Assembly: GCA_032622095.1 (NCBI GenBank)
Contig: CP136068.1
Span: 161,219,465-161,283,464, forward strand
Length of the DNA: 64,000 nucleotides
Origin: Siphonodentalium dalli
Taxonomy: Eukaryota; Mollusca; Scaphopoda; Gadilida; Siphonodentaliidae
Direction: 5' to 3'
Under the pieces are notes generated by a model. It did no database searches. It was not told the DNA's origin and worked only from the letters and a program-made list of their open reading frames with translations. The stretch's first letter is position 1, and each line of letters starts with the position of its first letter. Shown here piece after piece: positions 1 through 10,919 of the stretch. The translations under genes and the position numbers were made by a program.

Positions 1-450
1 CTGCGCTACTCATCATATATTATTAACCATAAACGATAGACCGTGTGCGATCTTACTCGGTGTATGTGTGAATTATACCTTAGAATGTTAGCAATACTTC
101 TTAACAGGGAGTGATGCCCGATGTAAGATCGACACAAGGTTCGCTACTTATCATATATTATTAACCCTAAACGATAGACCGTGTGTGATCTTACTCGGTT
201 TATGTGTGAATTATACCTTAGCATGTTAGCAATACTTCTTAACCAGTAGTGATGCCCGAGGTAGGATCGATGGTAAGATCGATACAAGCTGCGCTACTCA
301 TCATATATTATTAACCATAAACGATAGACCGTGTGCGATCTTACTCGGTGTATGTGTGAATTATACCTTAGAATGTTAGCAATACTTCTTAACCAGGAGT
401 GATGCCCGAGGTAAGATCGATACAAGCTGCGCTACTCATCATATATTTCC
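1..450. repeat. Tandem repeat, about 140-150 bp unit
   Basis: Three full units and the start of a fourth follow each other. Each begins near 'gctactcatcatatat' (positions about 5, 143, 293 and 431) and carries the same landmarks in order: 'aacgatagaccgtgtg', 'atcttactcgg', 'gaattatacctta', 'gtgatgcccg'. Spacing varies from 138 to 150 bp because of small indels. The array runs off the left edge of the window, so its full length is unknown. No coding potential is seen. Confidence 0.9.
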
Positions 451-1420
451 CCGTGTGTCTGTATTGTAGCTTGTGCATTGACGCCCGGGTTTCATACTTC
501 AAAATCACTGTACACCTTCTCGACAGAAACAACTCTAGTTTCTCGCATCACGTTTCTAATAACAACCATGTTTTCATATATTCAATTTAACAATGCAGAT
601 CGCTCAATGCAATGTCTGAACAACAAAACCGAACCCAAGACAATATCGATTCAGATCCGGAGATGTGCAATGGTTCTTTACAGAAACAATAAAGGAGACA
701 TAGATATTGTAGTTAACTTGAAATGTACAAAAGTATTAATCAATGTTTGTGGTATGCAAATTTTCTCTTGTGGCGGTGTGTCCTCCATCGTTGGTCAAAA
801 TATTCCGCAGTTGGTACCTTCATGAATGGCACAGTATTTGTATATTTCACATCACACATTTGTTGACACCCCTACCTGTAATTCGTAGGGGTATGCTGTT
901 TTTGCCAACATTAGCATATTCATCTATTTTGTCAAACCTTTTGGTCTCAATTGGCCTTCATCTATAGGGGCGTGCCGACAAGGCGGTGTTGGGGGTCATG
1001 CCCCGGGTGTTGACTAGCGAAACCTATAGTTGAAGTTCAAAGTGAAAACAATTGTTATGTACATGAAATAAGTAAAGAGTGCAGTTAGGAAATTTAAATT
1101 GGACAGAACAACACGGAGACCCTCTACCCAAGTACCTGAGCGAAAGTTATTCATAATTTAGAACTTTTATCTGTTTATGATTTGTAATCGGAAAGCAGAT
1201 CTATATATATATACATGTAGACTGAACACTGGTCGATGTTCCATGTTAGGGGCCGGTTCCGTGTAAATTGGTGACCGAACTTGGTATACACGTTAATGGT
1301 TTTTGGTAAGGTTATGGTAAGGTTATGACGTATTGGAATTTCGTGCATACATGTACATGTATTTTCTATAGCAATTTAGCGTCTGGTTAAAATGCATCGG
1401 TCACATGCTATCAACTGTTT
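451..1420. other. No gene seen
   Basis: Only short overlapping frames without recognisable domains or consistent splice signals are present. Confidence 0.5.
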
Positions 1421-1423
1421 AGC

Positions 1424-1432
1424 TATATAAAG
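1424..1432 (+). promoter_or_regulatory. TATA-box-like site, possible promoter
   Basis: TATATAAAG followed by GG is a strong TATA-box match and would place a start near 1452-1460. It lies 1.9 kb upstream of the first EGF exon on the same strand, so it could serve that gene. No signal-peptide exon ending in the required phase 1 was found between the two. The site alone is weak evidence in AT-rich DNA. Confidence 0.25.
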
Positions 1433-2280
1433 GGACCACGCGTTGTATTTAGTACTACCTATTCACACGACGAGTCAGTACGATAAGCTTCAACGCTTTG
1501 CTATGCAAGTGATTTGTAAAGTTTACATGTATATGGATTGTCTAGATGGTCAATCGCGATTGAGTGCACCCGGGTTTTAATGTTAATACCCTTTTGGTAT
1601 GCCAATTCAAAACTGACCGAACAATAGTACTGCGTTAATTTAACTACGAGTAGTGTACATAGTAATTGAACCGACCACACACTTAGCTTCTTTTGCAGCC
1701 AAAAAGCACAGAATGTGGAAGCGGCGAGATACACCTACCAAAGAAAGAGGACACTCCTACATGCATGAGTATGTTTATTAATAAACGGTCAGATGTACTA
1801 AAATGTTACCATTTCTGTTTTGCCCGCATGTATTCTATTAAACGAAAAATGACTTAACTTGCGATCGCATAATATTTCATTATTTATTCTATATTAATCA
1901 AGTTTATATATTACAATACAACTATAACCATAGACAAGAGCTTTTGGTAGTCGTTTACCGATACCAAGCGACCAGGTCTATCATATGAGAGTGCTTTTAT
2001 TATGTCGCTTCAAATAGACGCTAATTTGAATATAGAATACTACTTATTTGGGGTTCACGATTAGATACCGATTGATGTACAATGTGGATCAATCGTGTCA
2101 CTTGGTGTTAGGCTTATATTTTAAAATAAGTATCCTTACCTAATCCCGACATACTTGAACGTATATAACGTATTTTTTATTATATACAAATATTTGCCTG
2201 AAACAGTTTATAAATTCATATATTACTATTATATCCTTATAATCAATCGAACATCGATTTACACGTGCTATTCGGATTGA
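1433..2280. other. No gene seen
   Basis: AT-rich sequence without recognised domains or repeats. Confidence 0.4.
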
Positions 2281-2285
2281 CCACC

Positions 2286-2386
2286 AGGTATATACCTAAT
2301 CGTTAACACCGTGTATAACCTAATCGTTAACACCGTATGTATACCTAATCGTTAACACCGTGTATATACCTAATCGTGAACACCGA
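2286..2386. repeat. Short tandem repeat, about 27-29 bp unit, four copies
   Basis: Four consecutive copies of a unit containing 'ctaatcgttaacaccg' are separated by variants of 'tgtatatac'. The last copy has 'cgtgaacaccg'. Non-coding. Confidence 0.85.
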
Positions 2387-2389
2387 TTA

Positions 2390-3018
2390 TGTACTGTGTT
2401 ATATTTTATCTCAAGTGACCACCAAAGCCAAATCCACGCTTGTGATTGGTTGCCTAACATTCACTATTTCCGATAACTTCGTCCACATCACGATAGTGGA
2501 ACTCGTAAATTCATAGCACTCCCAGTATCGCTTGGGAAATCCATAAATCTATTTATCATGCCCATTCTGGGGAGGTAAGTTTAAAGTCATCCCCGCTTCG
2601 CTGAAAAAGTGCAACATGTGTCCGAGATGTCTTTGTAATCGACAACAAGAGCACAACAAATTATCGTAAGCACATTGTTTATGTTATTTGTGATGTTTGG
2701 TGTGACGATGGATCAATTATTTTTCTCGGCTGATTTTTGTCAATTTCCTAAGTTCACACTACTATTACTAAGTTTTCTAAACGAATATTCAGTTTGTTTT
2801 CCGTAAAAAACAAGTATTATTTTTATACAATGTCATTGTTTAACAACGGCGAGGCCTGATTTCCATTGCTTCTGAAATAAGTCAAAATGGCAACAATGAC
2901 TCAAGAAAAAGAGACAACAACATTCGCACTGAAAATTCTAGAAACTGTCTACAATTAAAGTAAATACATTAGATATAGGATATGAGACATCATGACGAAT
3001 TTCGATAAATACAATAAA
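2390..3018. other. No gene seen
   Basis: No recognisable exon. A perfect donor-like GTAAGT at 2575 follows a short ATG frame, but its phase (2) does not match the downstream phase-1 EGF exon. Confidence 0.4.
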
Positions 3019-3019
3019 T

Positions 3020-3120
3020 AGAGCACGGCTTGTCGGTGACTATGCCAAAATAGTGGTTCTCGGTGGACGAACAGTCCTCTACTCGCACCACTATTTTGGC
3101 AGTCACCTCCAAGTCGTGCA
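3020..3120. repeat. Snap-back hairpin element, family 1 copy 1
   Basis: Two arms of about 45-50 nt, sharing 'gccaaaatagtggt' in inverted form, meet at a small loop near 3073. The arms pair well except at two mirrored places. Left 'cttgTCGgtgac' faces right 'gtcacCTCcaag', and left 'TCTCG' faces right 'CTCGC', giving TC-opposite-TC internal loops. Related copies lie at 15.56 kb and, inverted, at 24.57 kb. This is probably a small non-autonomous fold-back element; no target duplication was resolved. Confidence 0.75.
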
Positions 3121-3359
3121 ATACTTATATAGCATATAATCCTTGGATTATTTAACTGATATGAAAGTAGTTGCATATGGGTATGTCATTCGTGAACATT
3201 TGGATGACGTATGTAGACCGTTGTCATAGTAAATACGTTTATCCGGTAAGAAGCTGACAAAACTTGCTCAGATACACGAATTGTGTTACCTAGCCTCTTT
3301 CGTTTGTTTACATATATTATATCACCCCATGTAAGTTTCAACTTTGGTTTGCATTTCAG

Positions 3360-3473
3360 AGACGAACGAATGCCTGTCCAACCCGTGCCAGAACGGAGCG
3401 ACATGTGTGGACGGAACCAACGGATATAACTGCACATGCGTCGCTGGATACAACGGAACCCACTGTGAGAGTG
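3360..3473 (+). CDS. EGF-like domain exon (canonical spacing)
   Basis: This exon encodes one EGF-like module of an extracellular protein. Acceptor 'ttgcatttcag' ends at 3359 and donor GTGAGA starts at 3474. It is 114 nt, phase 1 at both ends. Six cysteines are spaced C-x4-C-x5-C-x8-C-x-C-x8-C, the common Notch/fibropellin form, with 'NECLSNPCQNGATC' then 'YNCTC' and 'GYNGTHC'. It begins T-N-E-C, not the D-x-D-E-C of a typical calcium-binding EGF. It differs from the downstream array, which lacks one residue between cysteines 2 and 3, so it is an older or unamplified member. It is probably the first EGF of the same gene, but 5-6 kb of intron with a LINE remnant separates them and the 5' exons were not found. 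Confidence 0.85.
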
Positions 3474-4100
3474 GTGAGACATTATAAAAGTCAATTATTA
3501 CACCTTTTTTTCCCAATAAACGAAATTCTATTGAGATTAATTCCATCTTTGATATTTATTCAAAACGATACTGACGTTTCTGTGTATCTTCATCACAAGA
3601 CCAAGTCATGTAACCCCCAATTATACATCTACGCAAGTATGGAGTCAATATTTATTTTCATATATATTAAAAACTTCACACTTTCCGAATATATAAATTC
3701 ATATATGTGACTATATACATGTAGGTTACAAATTTAATATAATATGCAAGGCGTATAACATGTTCTACCTGTGCCATTGGGTAATTTGGTCCTGGTTTTG
3801 AGTTGAGTGGAGCATATCCTGAGGGATTGGTTTCTGCAATACGCTCCTTGGTCCAGGGTTCACCATAGATAGGCATGCCCTTGGAAGAAGAATGTCATTT
3901 TGCTTCGGCCCCATGTGGCTTGTATTGATTTTATCTCTGCTGGTGTTTGTGGTTTGTCTCTTAACATTATTCCTCTCATCATAATGCGGTGGCTCAGTTG
4001 GTTTGAGCTTGACCGTATAGAGAACATGCAATTGCTCGGATCCATCCTGACGAATAGCTAACAGGCTCTGCGTTGGCCAGATAGTAGCAACCGCAAACAT
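3474..4100. other. Intron-like sequence, nothing recognised
   Basis: Overlapping minus-strand frames at 3.7-4.1 kb show no known domain. They may belong to the 5' flank of the LINE remnant that starts near 4.1 kb. Confidence 0.4.
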
Positions 4101-4368
4101 TTGGAAGAATTGTCACGTAAAAGAAAACGGGATTTAGATGGTGTTCAGGAGAGTGAAATTTTAGAAAGTCATATAACCCAAGAAGTAACAAGTGTGAGAA
4201 GGTTCACGAATAAAGCGGGCGAGAACATCGTTCCTCTTGGCTCGTATCTTCTTAAAACATTTGTCCACACAACTCCACCTGCAACGATTATAGTTGGGTA
4301 TATGAAGAAAGTTTCACCTTTCATTCCTAACCCTTTAATACGCTTGAAATATATATGCATGAAGCTTT
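4101..4368 (+). pseudogene. LINE ORF1 (nucleic-acid-binding protein) fragment
   Basis: The frame reads a basic stretch (RKRKRD), then 'VTSVRRFTNKAG', then 'GYMKKVSPFIPNPLIR'. This matches the segment of LINE ORF1 proteins just before the zinc knuckle (typically 'VRPFIPNPLRCFKC'). The zinc-knuckle cysteines are absent because the frame jumps at about 4365 directly into reverse-transcriptase sequence. The junction removes the ORF1 C-terminus, the endonuclease and most of the RT. The remnant is non-functional and recognised by motif only, not by search. Confidence 0.6.
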
Positions 4369-5758
4369 CATAGAACAACATCACAGGCCTCGACAAAAAC
4401 GCATACGAGACCACGTGGAAGTATGGAATTGTGAAAGATCTGATATGGGTCTTAAGGCAGACAGCCTGATTGTATTTCCTTATTTAAAGGATAGAACATT
4501 CAGAGTTAAAGTTTGGTCCACTCCACCTGTACACAAGATGGGGATTCCACAGGACAGTATGGTATCTGTGACCCGTTTTAGAACCTTCATAATTGTGTAT
4601 ATGGCCACTGTGGAAAAATAACTCTAGCTATGTCTTAACACACTTAGTGGTTGATCGAAATGAAAAGGTTTGTGCACTTTTGTAGGAAACGTAAACAACA
4701 CGTTAATCATGTTTAAAACCTTGTTAAGGACCAACATTGTGTTGTTGGTGAAACATATCTAGGTCTCATTTTTTGACCGGATACTTACTGTAAAGTCACA
4801 TATCGAGGATTTGAGAATACGGGTAAATAGTATGTGTCGTTTCATCAAAATTATACAAACCAAACTGGACACCATTCATCACTAAGGTCTCCGCTTGTGT
4901 ATTGTGGCTTATCGTACTTCTCCTGCGGAGAATTGTGCATGGCAGCCAACAAATCAGCATTACATCCTCGTCGATCGAAGTTCAGTCTTCTATATGATTT
5001 TGTATCTAATAAATCGAATCCAGCATATGATTTGTGTATTCAACCATGTTTTGTCTCAATTCGAAAACGACAAACAATTACTCAACCATTTGCCTTGCGA
5101 AAATACAGGTATCGAATTTATAGATGTTGCTCTGTACAAATTGCCAAAAGAACCTCCGTGGCTCTCACAGCGACCCATAGCGAATTACTCACTTTAAATT
5201 AAAAAAATGAGACAAGTCCCATTATATACCAACATAGTTTTAATGCATCCCGGGATGGCCATCAAGACCACACTTCTATACGGATGGTTCTAAGGAAGAC
5301 GAAAAGGTATCTGCGCTGTCATATGTAGGCATGACTATATACAATCTCGTCTTCCTGACCACGACTCCATGTCTAGTGCTGAAGGAATTGCTCTTTTACA
5401 AGCAATTGAATATATTTATCAGCACGTCGAGAGGAAATCAATAATGCACAGACTCGTCTGATTCATAAATATATTTTTGAAGGAGACTACTCCTGTATAT
5501 ACGTGCAGTGGGAACCCTCTTTTAACGATCAACCATATTTTAATCGAATGTACTGAACACGCTCCAAACGAGCCATGTACTTTTTGTGTTTTTAAAAGAC
5601 CCAGATATGTTTTACAAGTTATATTTGCAATTGCTGTCTCACACCTACTGTGGTATTTTACAACCTGTGATACTTTGCAATCTGTATTGTTATTAAATTC
5701 AATTACAAATGGATACATAATACTTGTTAAATTTTTATTCATTTTTGATTTACATTAA
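4369..5758 (+). pseudogene. LINE ORF2 remnant: RT end, linker, RNase H, C-terminus
   Basis: Four pieces lie in the normal LINE order but in shifting frames. RT motif 'GIPQDSMVSVTRF' is at about 4540-4590 (normal form GVPQGS..SVTLF). 'HFCRKRKQ' at about 4675 and 'YLGLIF' then 'DRILT' at about 4755-4790 follow. A linker reads 'ALHPRRSKFSLLYD' with 'NPAYD' (about 4960-5035). RNase H has 'FYTDGSK' (about 5272) and, one frame over, 'RLPDHDSMSSAEGIALLQA' (about 5350-5405). The tail is 'LLTINHILIECTEHAP' (about 5518-5566). Several frameshifts and stops make it dead. RNase H places it in an I/Nimb/Ingi-like group rather than RTE or L1; the exact clade is not determined. It lies inside the intron between the first EGF exon and the EGF array. 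Confidence 0.8.
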
Positions 5759-6085
5759 TTGTTTTATTTTATCACCCATCATATATGCTCCTTACATATT
5801 TACTGTATGTCTATAGTATCCGACATACATGTCATGCATGATCTTATGTTCAATTTTAATTATATGTGAAGTACTTAATATTTTCTGTTCTGGACGATAG
5901 TATTGGAACTGAGCTACAAACCAATATCTTAAATGTAAATATTTTAATTTGTTTTAGTTTAATTCACTGTATTTTCAAATCACAGTTGCTTCACTAAATT
6001 GTGATATATTTCTTCTCGTCGTGATATGGCCTTGTTGGTGCAACGCCGTTAAACCTAACCAATCAATAAAGCAATCAATCAAGCA
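5759..6085 (+). repeat. LINE 3' end with (AATC)-type tail
   Basis: Beyond the coding remnant, the segment from about 5955 contains 'tcacagttgcttcact', 'cttctcgtcgtgatatggc' and 'cgccgttaaacc', and ends in 'aatcaataaagcaatcaatc'. The same 3' landmarks recur at 54.51-54.65 kb. This fixes the 3' end of the LINE and shows a second insertion of the family. Confidence 0.75.
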
Positions 6086-6475
6086 AGGCGTATAGCATAA
6101 TAATGGCACTACTGATAATGGGATGGACATTGATAATGAAGGTCTAAATAGTCATTAAACTATATGCCTACTTACGTGTGGCGCATGTTCTCAACTCGAA
6201 TGTTTTATTAATCTTGTAGAACATTTTGAATGCGAGTAGACCCTTATAAGTATGCCTATAAATCATGGTTTAGACATCGGCCTTTGATAATAAAGGCCTA
6301 TCATACACCAATGCATATAGTGAATGTTATACATAGTATGTCGCTGAAATTAAGCCAACAATAAAGGATGCCACCTGCATACCTAATTTTCCTAGTACAG
6401 GGACACAGGTATATAGACACATGACTAGAACTGAGGGTTCATACGTACGGCAACGTAGAACCACCACCTCTTCAG
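6086..6475. other. No gene seen
   Basis: Intron-like AT-rich sequence. Confidence 0.4.
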
Positions 6476-7095
6476 TTACTTATCTTATATATCCGGTTAC
6501 TAGTATGTTAAAATATATTAGTTAATCGGATATATCGTATTTCTACTCAGATATATCAGATTAGTAATCCGATATATCAGATTACTTAATCTGTTATATC
6601 AGATCATTATTATGATATATCAAGGGCTGACAATTCGTCGTGTCAACATAGAAGCAATGTGGTAACTGTTTATTATATGAAATGCGCTGTTTGATTGGAG
6701 TAGACGTTTGTGGTGTTGGACGTCGCTATGAAACCCTGATATATTTCCAGGTCTGATAATAAGTTATGTTAACCTCTGAAGTAGCTGACATCAATCAGAA
6801 CTGTTATTAACCTATTGTTTCATTGATGAAGGTGAACGTCGTCGGATATCTGTATTGTTTCGTTACGTTTTGGCATAGGAAATGCGGAAAGAAATTTATG
6901 ATCAGATTAGTAATCTGATCGAGATATCAGGATAATAATCTGTTATATTAGAATATATTAGAACATTAGAATCAGATTACTAATTTGATATATCACAATA
7001 ATATTCTGGTATGACAGATTAAGTTGTCTGATATATCATATTACTAATCTGATAGATTAGAGATTTAATCTAATATATCAGAATCATTACAGTTT
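6476..7095. repeat. AT-rich degenerate palindromic repeats ('gatatatcagatta')
   Basis: Two clusters (about 6480-6625 and 6895-7090) are built from variants of 'gatatatcagattagtaatc', many themselves dyad-symmetric, on either side of about 270 bp of unique sequence. They look like degenerate tandem or snap-back repeats. No coding potential. Confidence 0.7.
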
Positions 7096-7311
7096 ATGGA
7101 TGAGCTTACTTGTGATGGCTTGTCATTGGTCAGTCGTAGTGGCGATGGCTTGTCATTTGTCAGTCAAACATCGTCATATGATAATTCTGCTGGATCAGGT
7201 TGAAATGGAAATCGTTTGACTATATAATCTGCAATCTATAACATTGTCTACATATGTAGTATAATAATCTAGTCTGATATGACAAAAGACACTTTACAAC
7301 GGCATCAACAT

Positions 7312-7672
7312 AAACATGGTAGAGTGCCGTAGTACAGTGTTATGGTACCCGGGTAGTACGATGGTAGTACGATGTTAGTACCATGGCAGTGCAATGGTAA
7401 ATATCACTTTACCCTGATAATACCATTCTACCACGGTAGTACAATGGTAGTACCAACTGTAGAATAGTAGAATACCTTAGTACACTGTTCTGGTCCAGTA
7501 CCATGGTAGATATAAATTTAGCGTGGTAGTACTATGTTACTGTGCTACCATGGTACTACCATATTAGTCTAGTGGTAGAGTACCATATAATAGTCAAATG
7601 GTACCTCGATAGTAACCATGTTAGTGCGACACTGCAGTGGCTGTACCATTTTAGTGTCATGGTGCTTTTTTA
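7312..7672. repeat. Degenerate 'ggtagtaccatggtac' short repeats
   Basis: About 350 bp is dominated by irregular copies of 'ggtagtac' and its complement 'gtactacc', many overlapping as the palindrome 'ccatgg' with 'gtac'. There is no fixed period. A related GTACC-rich tract lies at 20.2-20.5 kb just after an Ig exon. Confidence 0.75.
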
Positions 7673-8170
7673 TATGGGAGTCTTAATCTCTTTCTATGAA
7701 TTTGTTAATTTCTGGGCGTCACGCTATACGTTCTCGCACGAATTGACTGATTTGTTTAGTAAAGTCGTCCACTATAATTAGCGGACAATTAGCTGAAATC
7801 TTTTTTACGCCGAGATGTGGATGGTCCAGTGCTGACTCTTCTGTTTGAACCAATGCGTCCACCTAACGCATCCGTAAAACGCAAGCGTTAAACGTAATAG
7901 CGTAGAGTAGGCCACGCAAAATATACTAGTCCGCTAGGTGTACTGTAACGTGTGTGTGACGCCACAAGTACGCACGCCCATCCGCTACATTTGCGCGCCG
8001 AGTGGAGTCTTTATAAGTTGATATTTAAGGCCCCAAAACATCACTTGTTCTGCAAAACTACAAAGACGCTGGTGGGTTGTGATGTATATATATTTCCAGC
8101 GGTTTCGTATTGTTGTTTCTTCAATGTCAATATAATAATCGATGGTTCTCAATTTCCACTCCTCGGGCTA
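7673..8170. other. No gene seen
   Basis: Intron-like; the next recognisable exon material starts at 8171. Confidence 0.4.
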
Positions 8171-8286
8171 GATATTAACGAATGGCAATCAAACCCGGGT
8201 GTGAACGGAACATAACAAAATGAGATCAACAGCTTCTACTGTAACTGTTCTACGACCGGTTTCAATCTGACTAGATGCGAACAATG
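8171..8286 (+). pseudogene. Decayed EGF exon, most damaged copy
   Basis: The sequence aligns over its whole length with the array exons but reads D-I-N-E-W where C1 should be, P-G for the second cysteine, and a TAA stop in place of the third cysteine ('NGT-stop-QNEIN'). The second half still reads 'FYCNCS' and 'TRCEQ'. No acceptor CAG precedes it. This fossil exon marks the 5' limit of the EGF array. Confidence 0.85.
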
Positions 8287-8720
8287 TTACAATAATTCTT
8301 GTTATAATTATATATATATATATTTATTACATGATTCTACCCTTATTCCATTCAATAAACCCATTCTATAAATTGTGATATTAAACGTTCGTTTAATAAC
8401 AGGAAATAGTGCCAGGTGACCTTTGACTTCCGGTTTGTGGTCTGTTAACATTCCATAAGCTACGTCTCAAAATACTATAGATTCCAATATTTTTTCCAAC
8501 AAACTATTATGAATGAAGAGTTTGAAAAATTATATTATTAAATATACGCCAATATATGCGCCAAAGAGTCTTTATTTATCTAGGACTATTTCTTTACGCG
8601 GCAAACAACGAATAGTTACGTGAAACGTCATCGCATATATTATAGAAACCGATGTTAGTTACGCGTCCCATTTGTTGATTTAAGTATATTTTGTCGATGT
8701 TTTGGATCATGTAATAAATA

Positions 8721-8869
8721 GAATCTACAACTCGTCCCCAGTTTATAGCGGAAATTACAAAACTCGTCCAGAAAATTAGGTCTGGACCTCGCCAAAGGCT
8801 CGGCCCAGACCTAATTTACTGGACTCGTTTTGTAAATTCCGCTATAAACTGGGGACTCGTTGTAGATCC
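8721..8869. repeat. Near-perfect snap-back hairpin with three mirrored CTCG mismatches
   Basis: Arms of about 70 nt surround a loop of a few bases near 8793 ('gccaaaggc'). Pairing is nearly complete except that at three symmetric positions both arms carry CTCG in the same orientation: 'caaCTCGtcccc' faces 'ggggaCTCGttg', 'aaaCTCGtccag' faces 'ctggaCTCGttt', and 'gacCTCGcc' faces 'ggCTCGgcc'. Each makes a 2x2 TC/TC internal loop flanked by C-G pairs. It is probably a fold-back element; no related full copy is in the window. Confidence 0.85.
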
Positions 8870-8989
8870 TCTATATATATATGTATATGTATAATGCAGA
8901 AACACATGACATGTTATATAAGTATTTCTTGGCAATCATTTCTCACCTATAAGTATTTTATCAGCATTGATCGTGTTTACACCCAACAT

Positions 8990-9098
8990 AAATCTATGAA
9001 TGCGCATCAAACCCGTGCATCAACGGAACTTGCAAAAATGAGATCAACGGATTCTACTGTAATTGTTCTGGGACCAAATTCAACGGGACAAGATTAGA
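8990..9098 (+). pseudogene. Decayed EGF exon (splice sites and last cysteine lost)
   Basis: It reads 'YECASNPC', '[18 protein letters not shown]' and then 'KFNGTRLE'. Cysteines 1-5 remain, cysteine 6 is leucine, the acceptor CAG is CAT, and the donor is replaced by an in-frame TAG. Upstream intron sequence ('cagaaacacatgacatg') matches that before the intact exon at 9282, so the two arose by duplication. It cannot be spliced normally. Confidence 0.85.
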
Positions 9099-9281
9099 AT
9101 AATTATTGTTTAAATTTTTAATTTACTACAATTCTATATTATTATCGTCTGTCCTATCAGCATGTATATAACAGAAACACATGACATGATATATAAGCGG
9201 GTTTCATGCCATGTGATGTTGTAACAGTACTTATTTTTCTTGGAAATTATTTCTCACATACCTGTTGTTTATACCCCACAG

Positions 9282-9395
9282 AAATCGACGAATGCGCATC
9301 CGACCCGTGCATCAACGGAACTTGTCAAAATGAGATAAACAGATTCTACTGTAACTGTACTGGGACCGGATTTAACGGCACAACTTGTGAACAGG
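9282..9395 (+). CDS. EGF-like exon, array copy 1
   Basis: First intact member of the array: acceptor 'taccccacag', donor GTTAGT, 114 nt, phase 1-1. Residues read [39 protein letters not shown]. The EIDEC start and the N-x-F-Y before C4 fit a calcium-binding EGF. Cysteine spacing is x4, x4, x8, x1, x9, so C2-C3 is one residue short of the usual form. Sequons at NGT (twice) and NCT allow dense N-glycosylation. Its R before FYC and T after NC are unique in the array. Confidence 0.9.
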
Positions 9396-9607
9396 GTTAG
9401 TATTCTTTGTATCTGCCACCTTAATTTATCATTTATTCGCTAGTCCATATTATTATTATTATATTATCAACCCCAACAATATTTTTGTATTTGTATTTGT
9501 ATTTTCATATGTGGGCTATATATATATATATATATATTGTTGCTTGGAACCTGGTGTCACACTAATTACGTATACTGTCATGAATAATTGTCTCATCCAT
9601 TCCGCAG

Positions 9608-9721
9608 AAATCGACGAATGCGCACCAGACCCGTGTCAGAAAGGAACTTGCCAAAATGAGATCAACGGATTCTACTGTAACTGTTCTGGTACCGGATTCA
9701 ATGGCACAACTTGTGAGCAGG
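9608..9721 (+). CDS. EGF-like exon, array copy 2
   Basis: Acceptor 'cattccgcag', donor GTTAGT, 114 nt, phase 1-1. It differs from neighbours by ECAPDPC and QKGTC, so the sequon between C2 and C3 is lost. The exon and its flanks are duplicated at 12883 with one conservative change (P to S). The 9383-9745 block is almost the same as 12662-13020. Confidence 0.9.
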
Positions 9722-10049
9722 GTTAGTATTATTGTTGTATATATAATTAATTTGCTGCTCCTGCTCTAGTATATATTGTCAACACACCGCATGATATTGC
9801 ATGCCTTATCAACAGTGAGGGTGCAGCAATGCGCGGCATAACGACAGCGGCCTTATGTAACGTGATGTTGTTATCATTTGGAGGTCGCATACATTTCTCC
9901 TTTCTCGGCATTGATTGATTAACTATGCGACCAAATTTAATTCGTTATTTGAGCACACAAGAAGAGGGGCCATTTTTTAATGCATATTTTAATTTTTTAT
10001 ACGACGAAGTCACAGTGTCAATTCACGACTACTCTATTCTATCACACAG

Positions 10050-10163
10050 AAGTCGACGAATGCGAATCAAACCCGTGTAAGAACGGAACTTGCAAAAATG
10101 AGATTAACGGATTCTACTGTAACTGTTCCGGGACAGGATTCAACGGGACACGATGTGGACAAG
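10050..10163 (+). CDS. EGF-like exon, array copy 3
   Basis: Acceptor 'tatcacacag', donor GTTAGC, 114 nt, phase 1-1. It starts EVDECESNPC-KNGTC and ends TRCGQG, where other copies have CEQG. Its upstream intron matches the sequence before the truncated copy at 14243, showing that the latter once had the same structure. Confidence 0.9.
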
Positions 10164-10308
10164 GTTAGCATTCCTCCTCTGCCTCTTATTGATTCATCAT
10201 TCTTGTTCTAGTTTGTGTATATATAGAGGATTGCTATCATTTTGCGAGCTGTTTGAACTATATTTGCATGAATTATGTTATGCCAAGCAGTGTCTTCTCA
10301 TTCCGCAG

Positions 10309-10422
10309 AAATCGATGAATGCGCATCAAACCCGTGTAAGACAGGAACTTGCAAAAATGAGATCAACGAATTCTACTGTAACTGTTCCGGGACCGGATTC
10401 AACGGGACGAGATGCGAACAAG
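10309..10422 (+). CDS. EGF-like exon, array copy 4
   Basis: Acceptor 'cattccgcag', donor GTTAGA, 114 nt, phase 1-1; [24 protein letters not shown]. It is identical at every base to the exon at 13136 and close to that at 14446. It is the first exon of a two-exon cassette that occurs three times. Confidence 0.9.
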
Positions 10423-10753
10423 GTTAGACATCTTATTAACTCATTACATCTGCTCTAGTCTATATTTTCAACAAAGAGCATGGTATTGCGTCTGCCCTAT
10501 CCACATTCAGAGTACAGAAACGCGCTCATAATAACAGCGGTCTTATGTAACGTGACGTTGTTATCATTTTGTAATCGCATACATTTCTCCTTTCTCAGTA
10601 TTGATTTGTTTCACATGCGACCAAATTTAAGTTGTTATTTGAGCACCAATTAATGGGTTACATTATGGAAAATCATTAGTTTTATTGAATTTGTTAAGTG
10701 GTAAATAACGAAGTCACCGTTTCGATTCACGACCACACTCCTCTATTCCACAG

Positions 10754-10867
10754 AAATAGACGAATGCGCATCAGACCCGTGTCAGAACGGAAGTTGCCAA
10801 AATAAGATCAACGAATTCTACTGTAACTGTTCTGGGACCGGATTCAACGGGACGAGATGTGAACAAG
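10754..10867 (+). CDS. EGF-like exon, array copy 5 (weak donor)
   Basis: Acceptor 'tattccacag', donor GTTCGC, 114 nt, phase 1-1; [24 protein letters not shown]. It is identical at every base to the exon at 13581. The donor departs from GTTAG in the same way in all three copies of this exon type (GTTCGC, GTTCGC, GTTGGC), so poor or regulated splicing is possible. Skipping it keeps frame. Confidence 0.85.
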
Positions 10868-10919
10868 GTTCGCATTCTTATTTTTCATGATTAATCAATT
10901 TTTCTCTAGGATATATTAA

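Noticed and set aside
2558-2580. ATGCCC frame followed by a perfect GTAAGT donor, as a first exon of the EGF gene
   Set aside because: The exon would end in phase 2, but the EGF exon at 3360 needs phase 1, and the few residues are not signal-peptide-like.
3676-4100. Minus-strand frames upstream of the LINE as a host gene
   Set aside because: Two overlapping frames, no domain, no splice signals; more likely LINE-associated or random.
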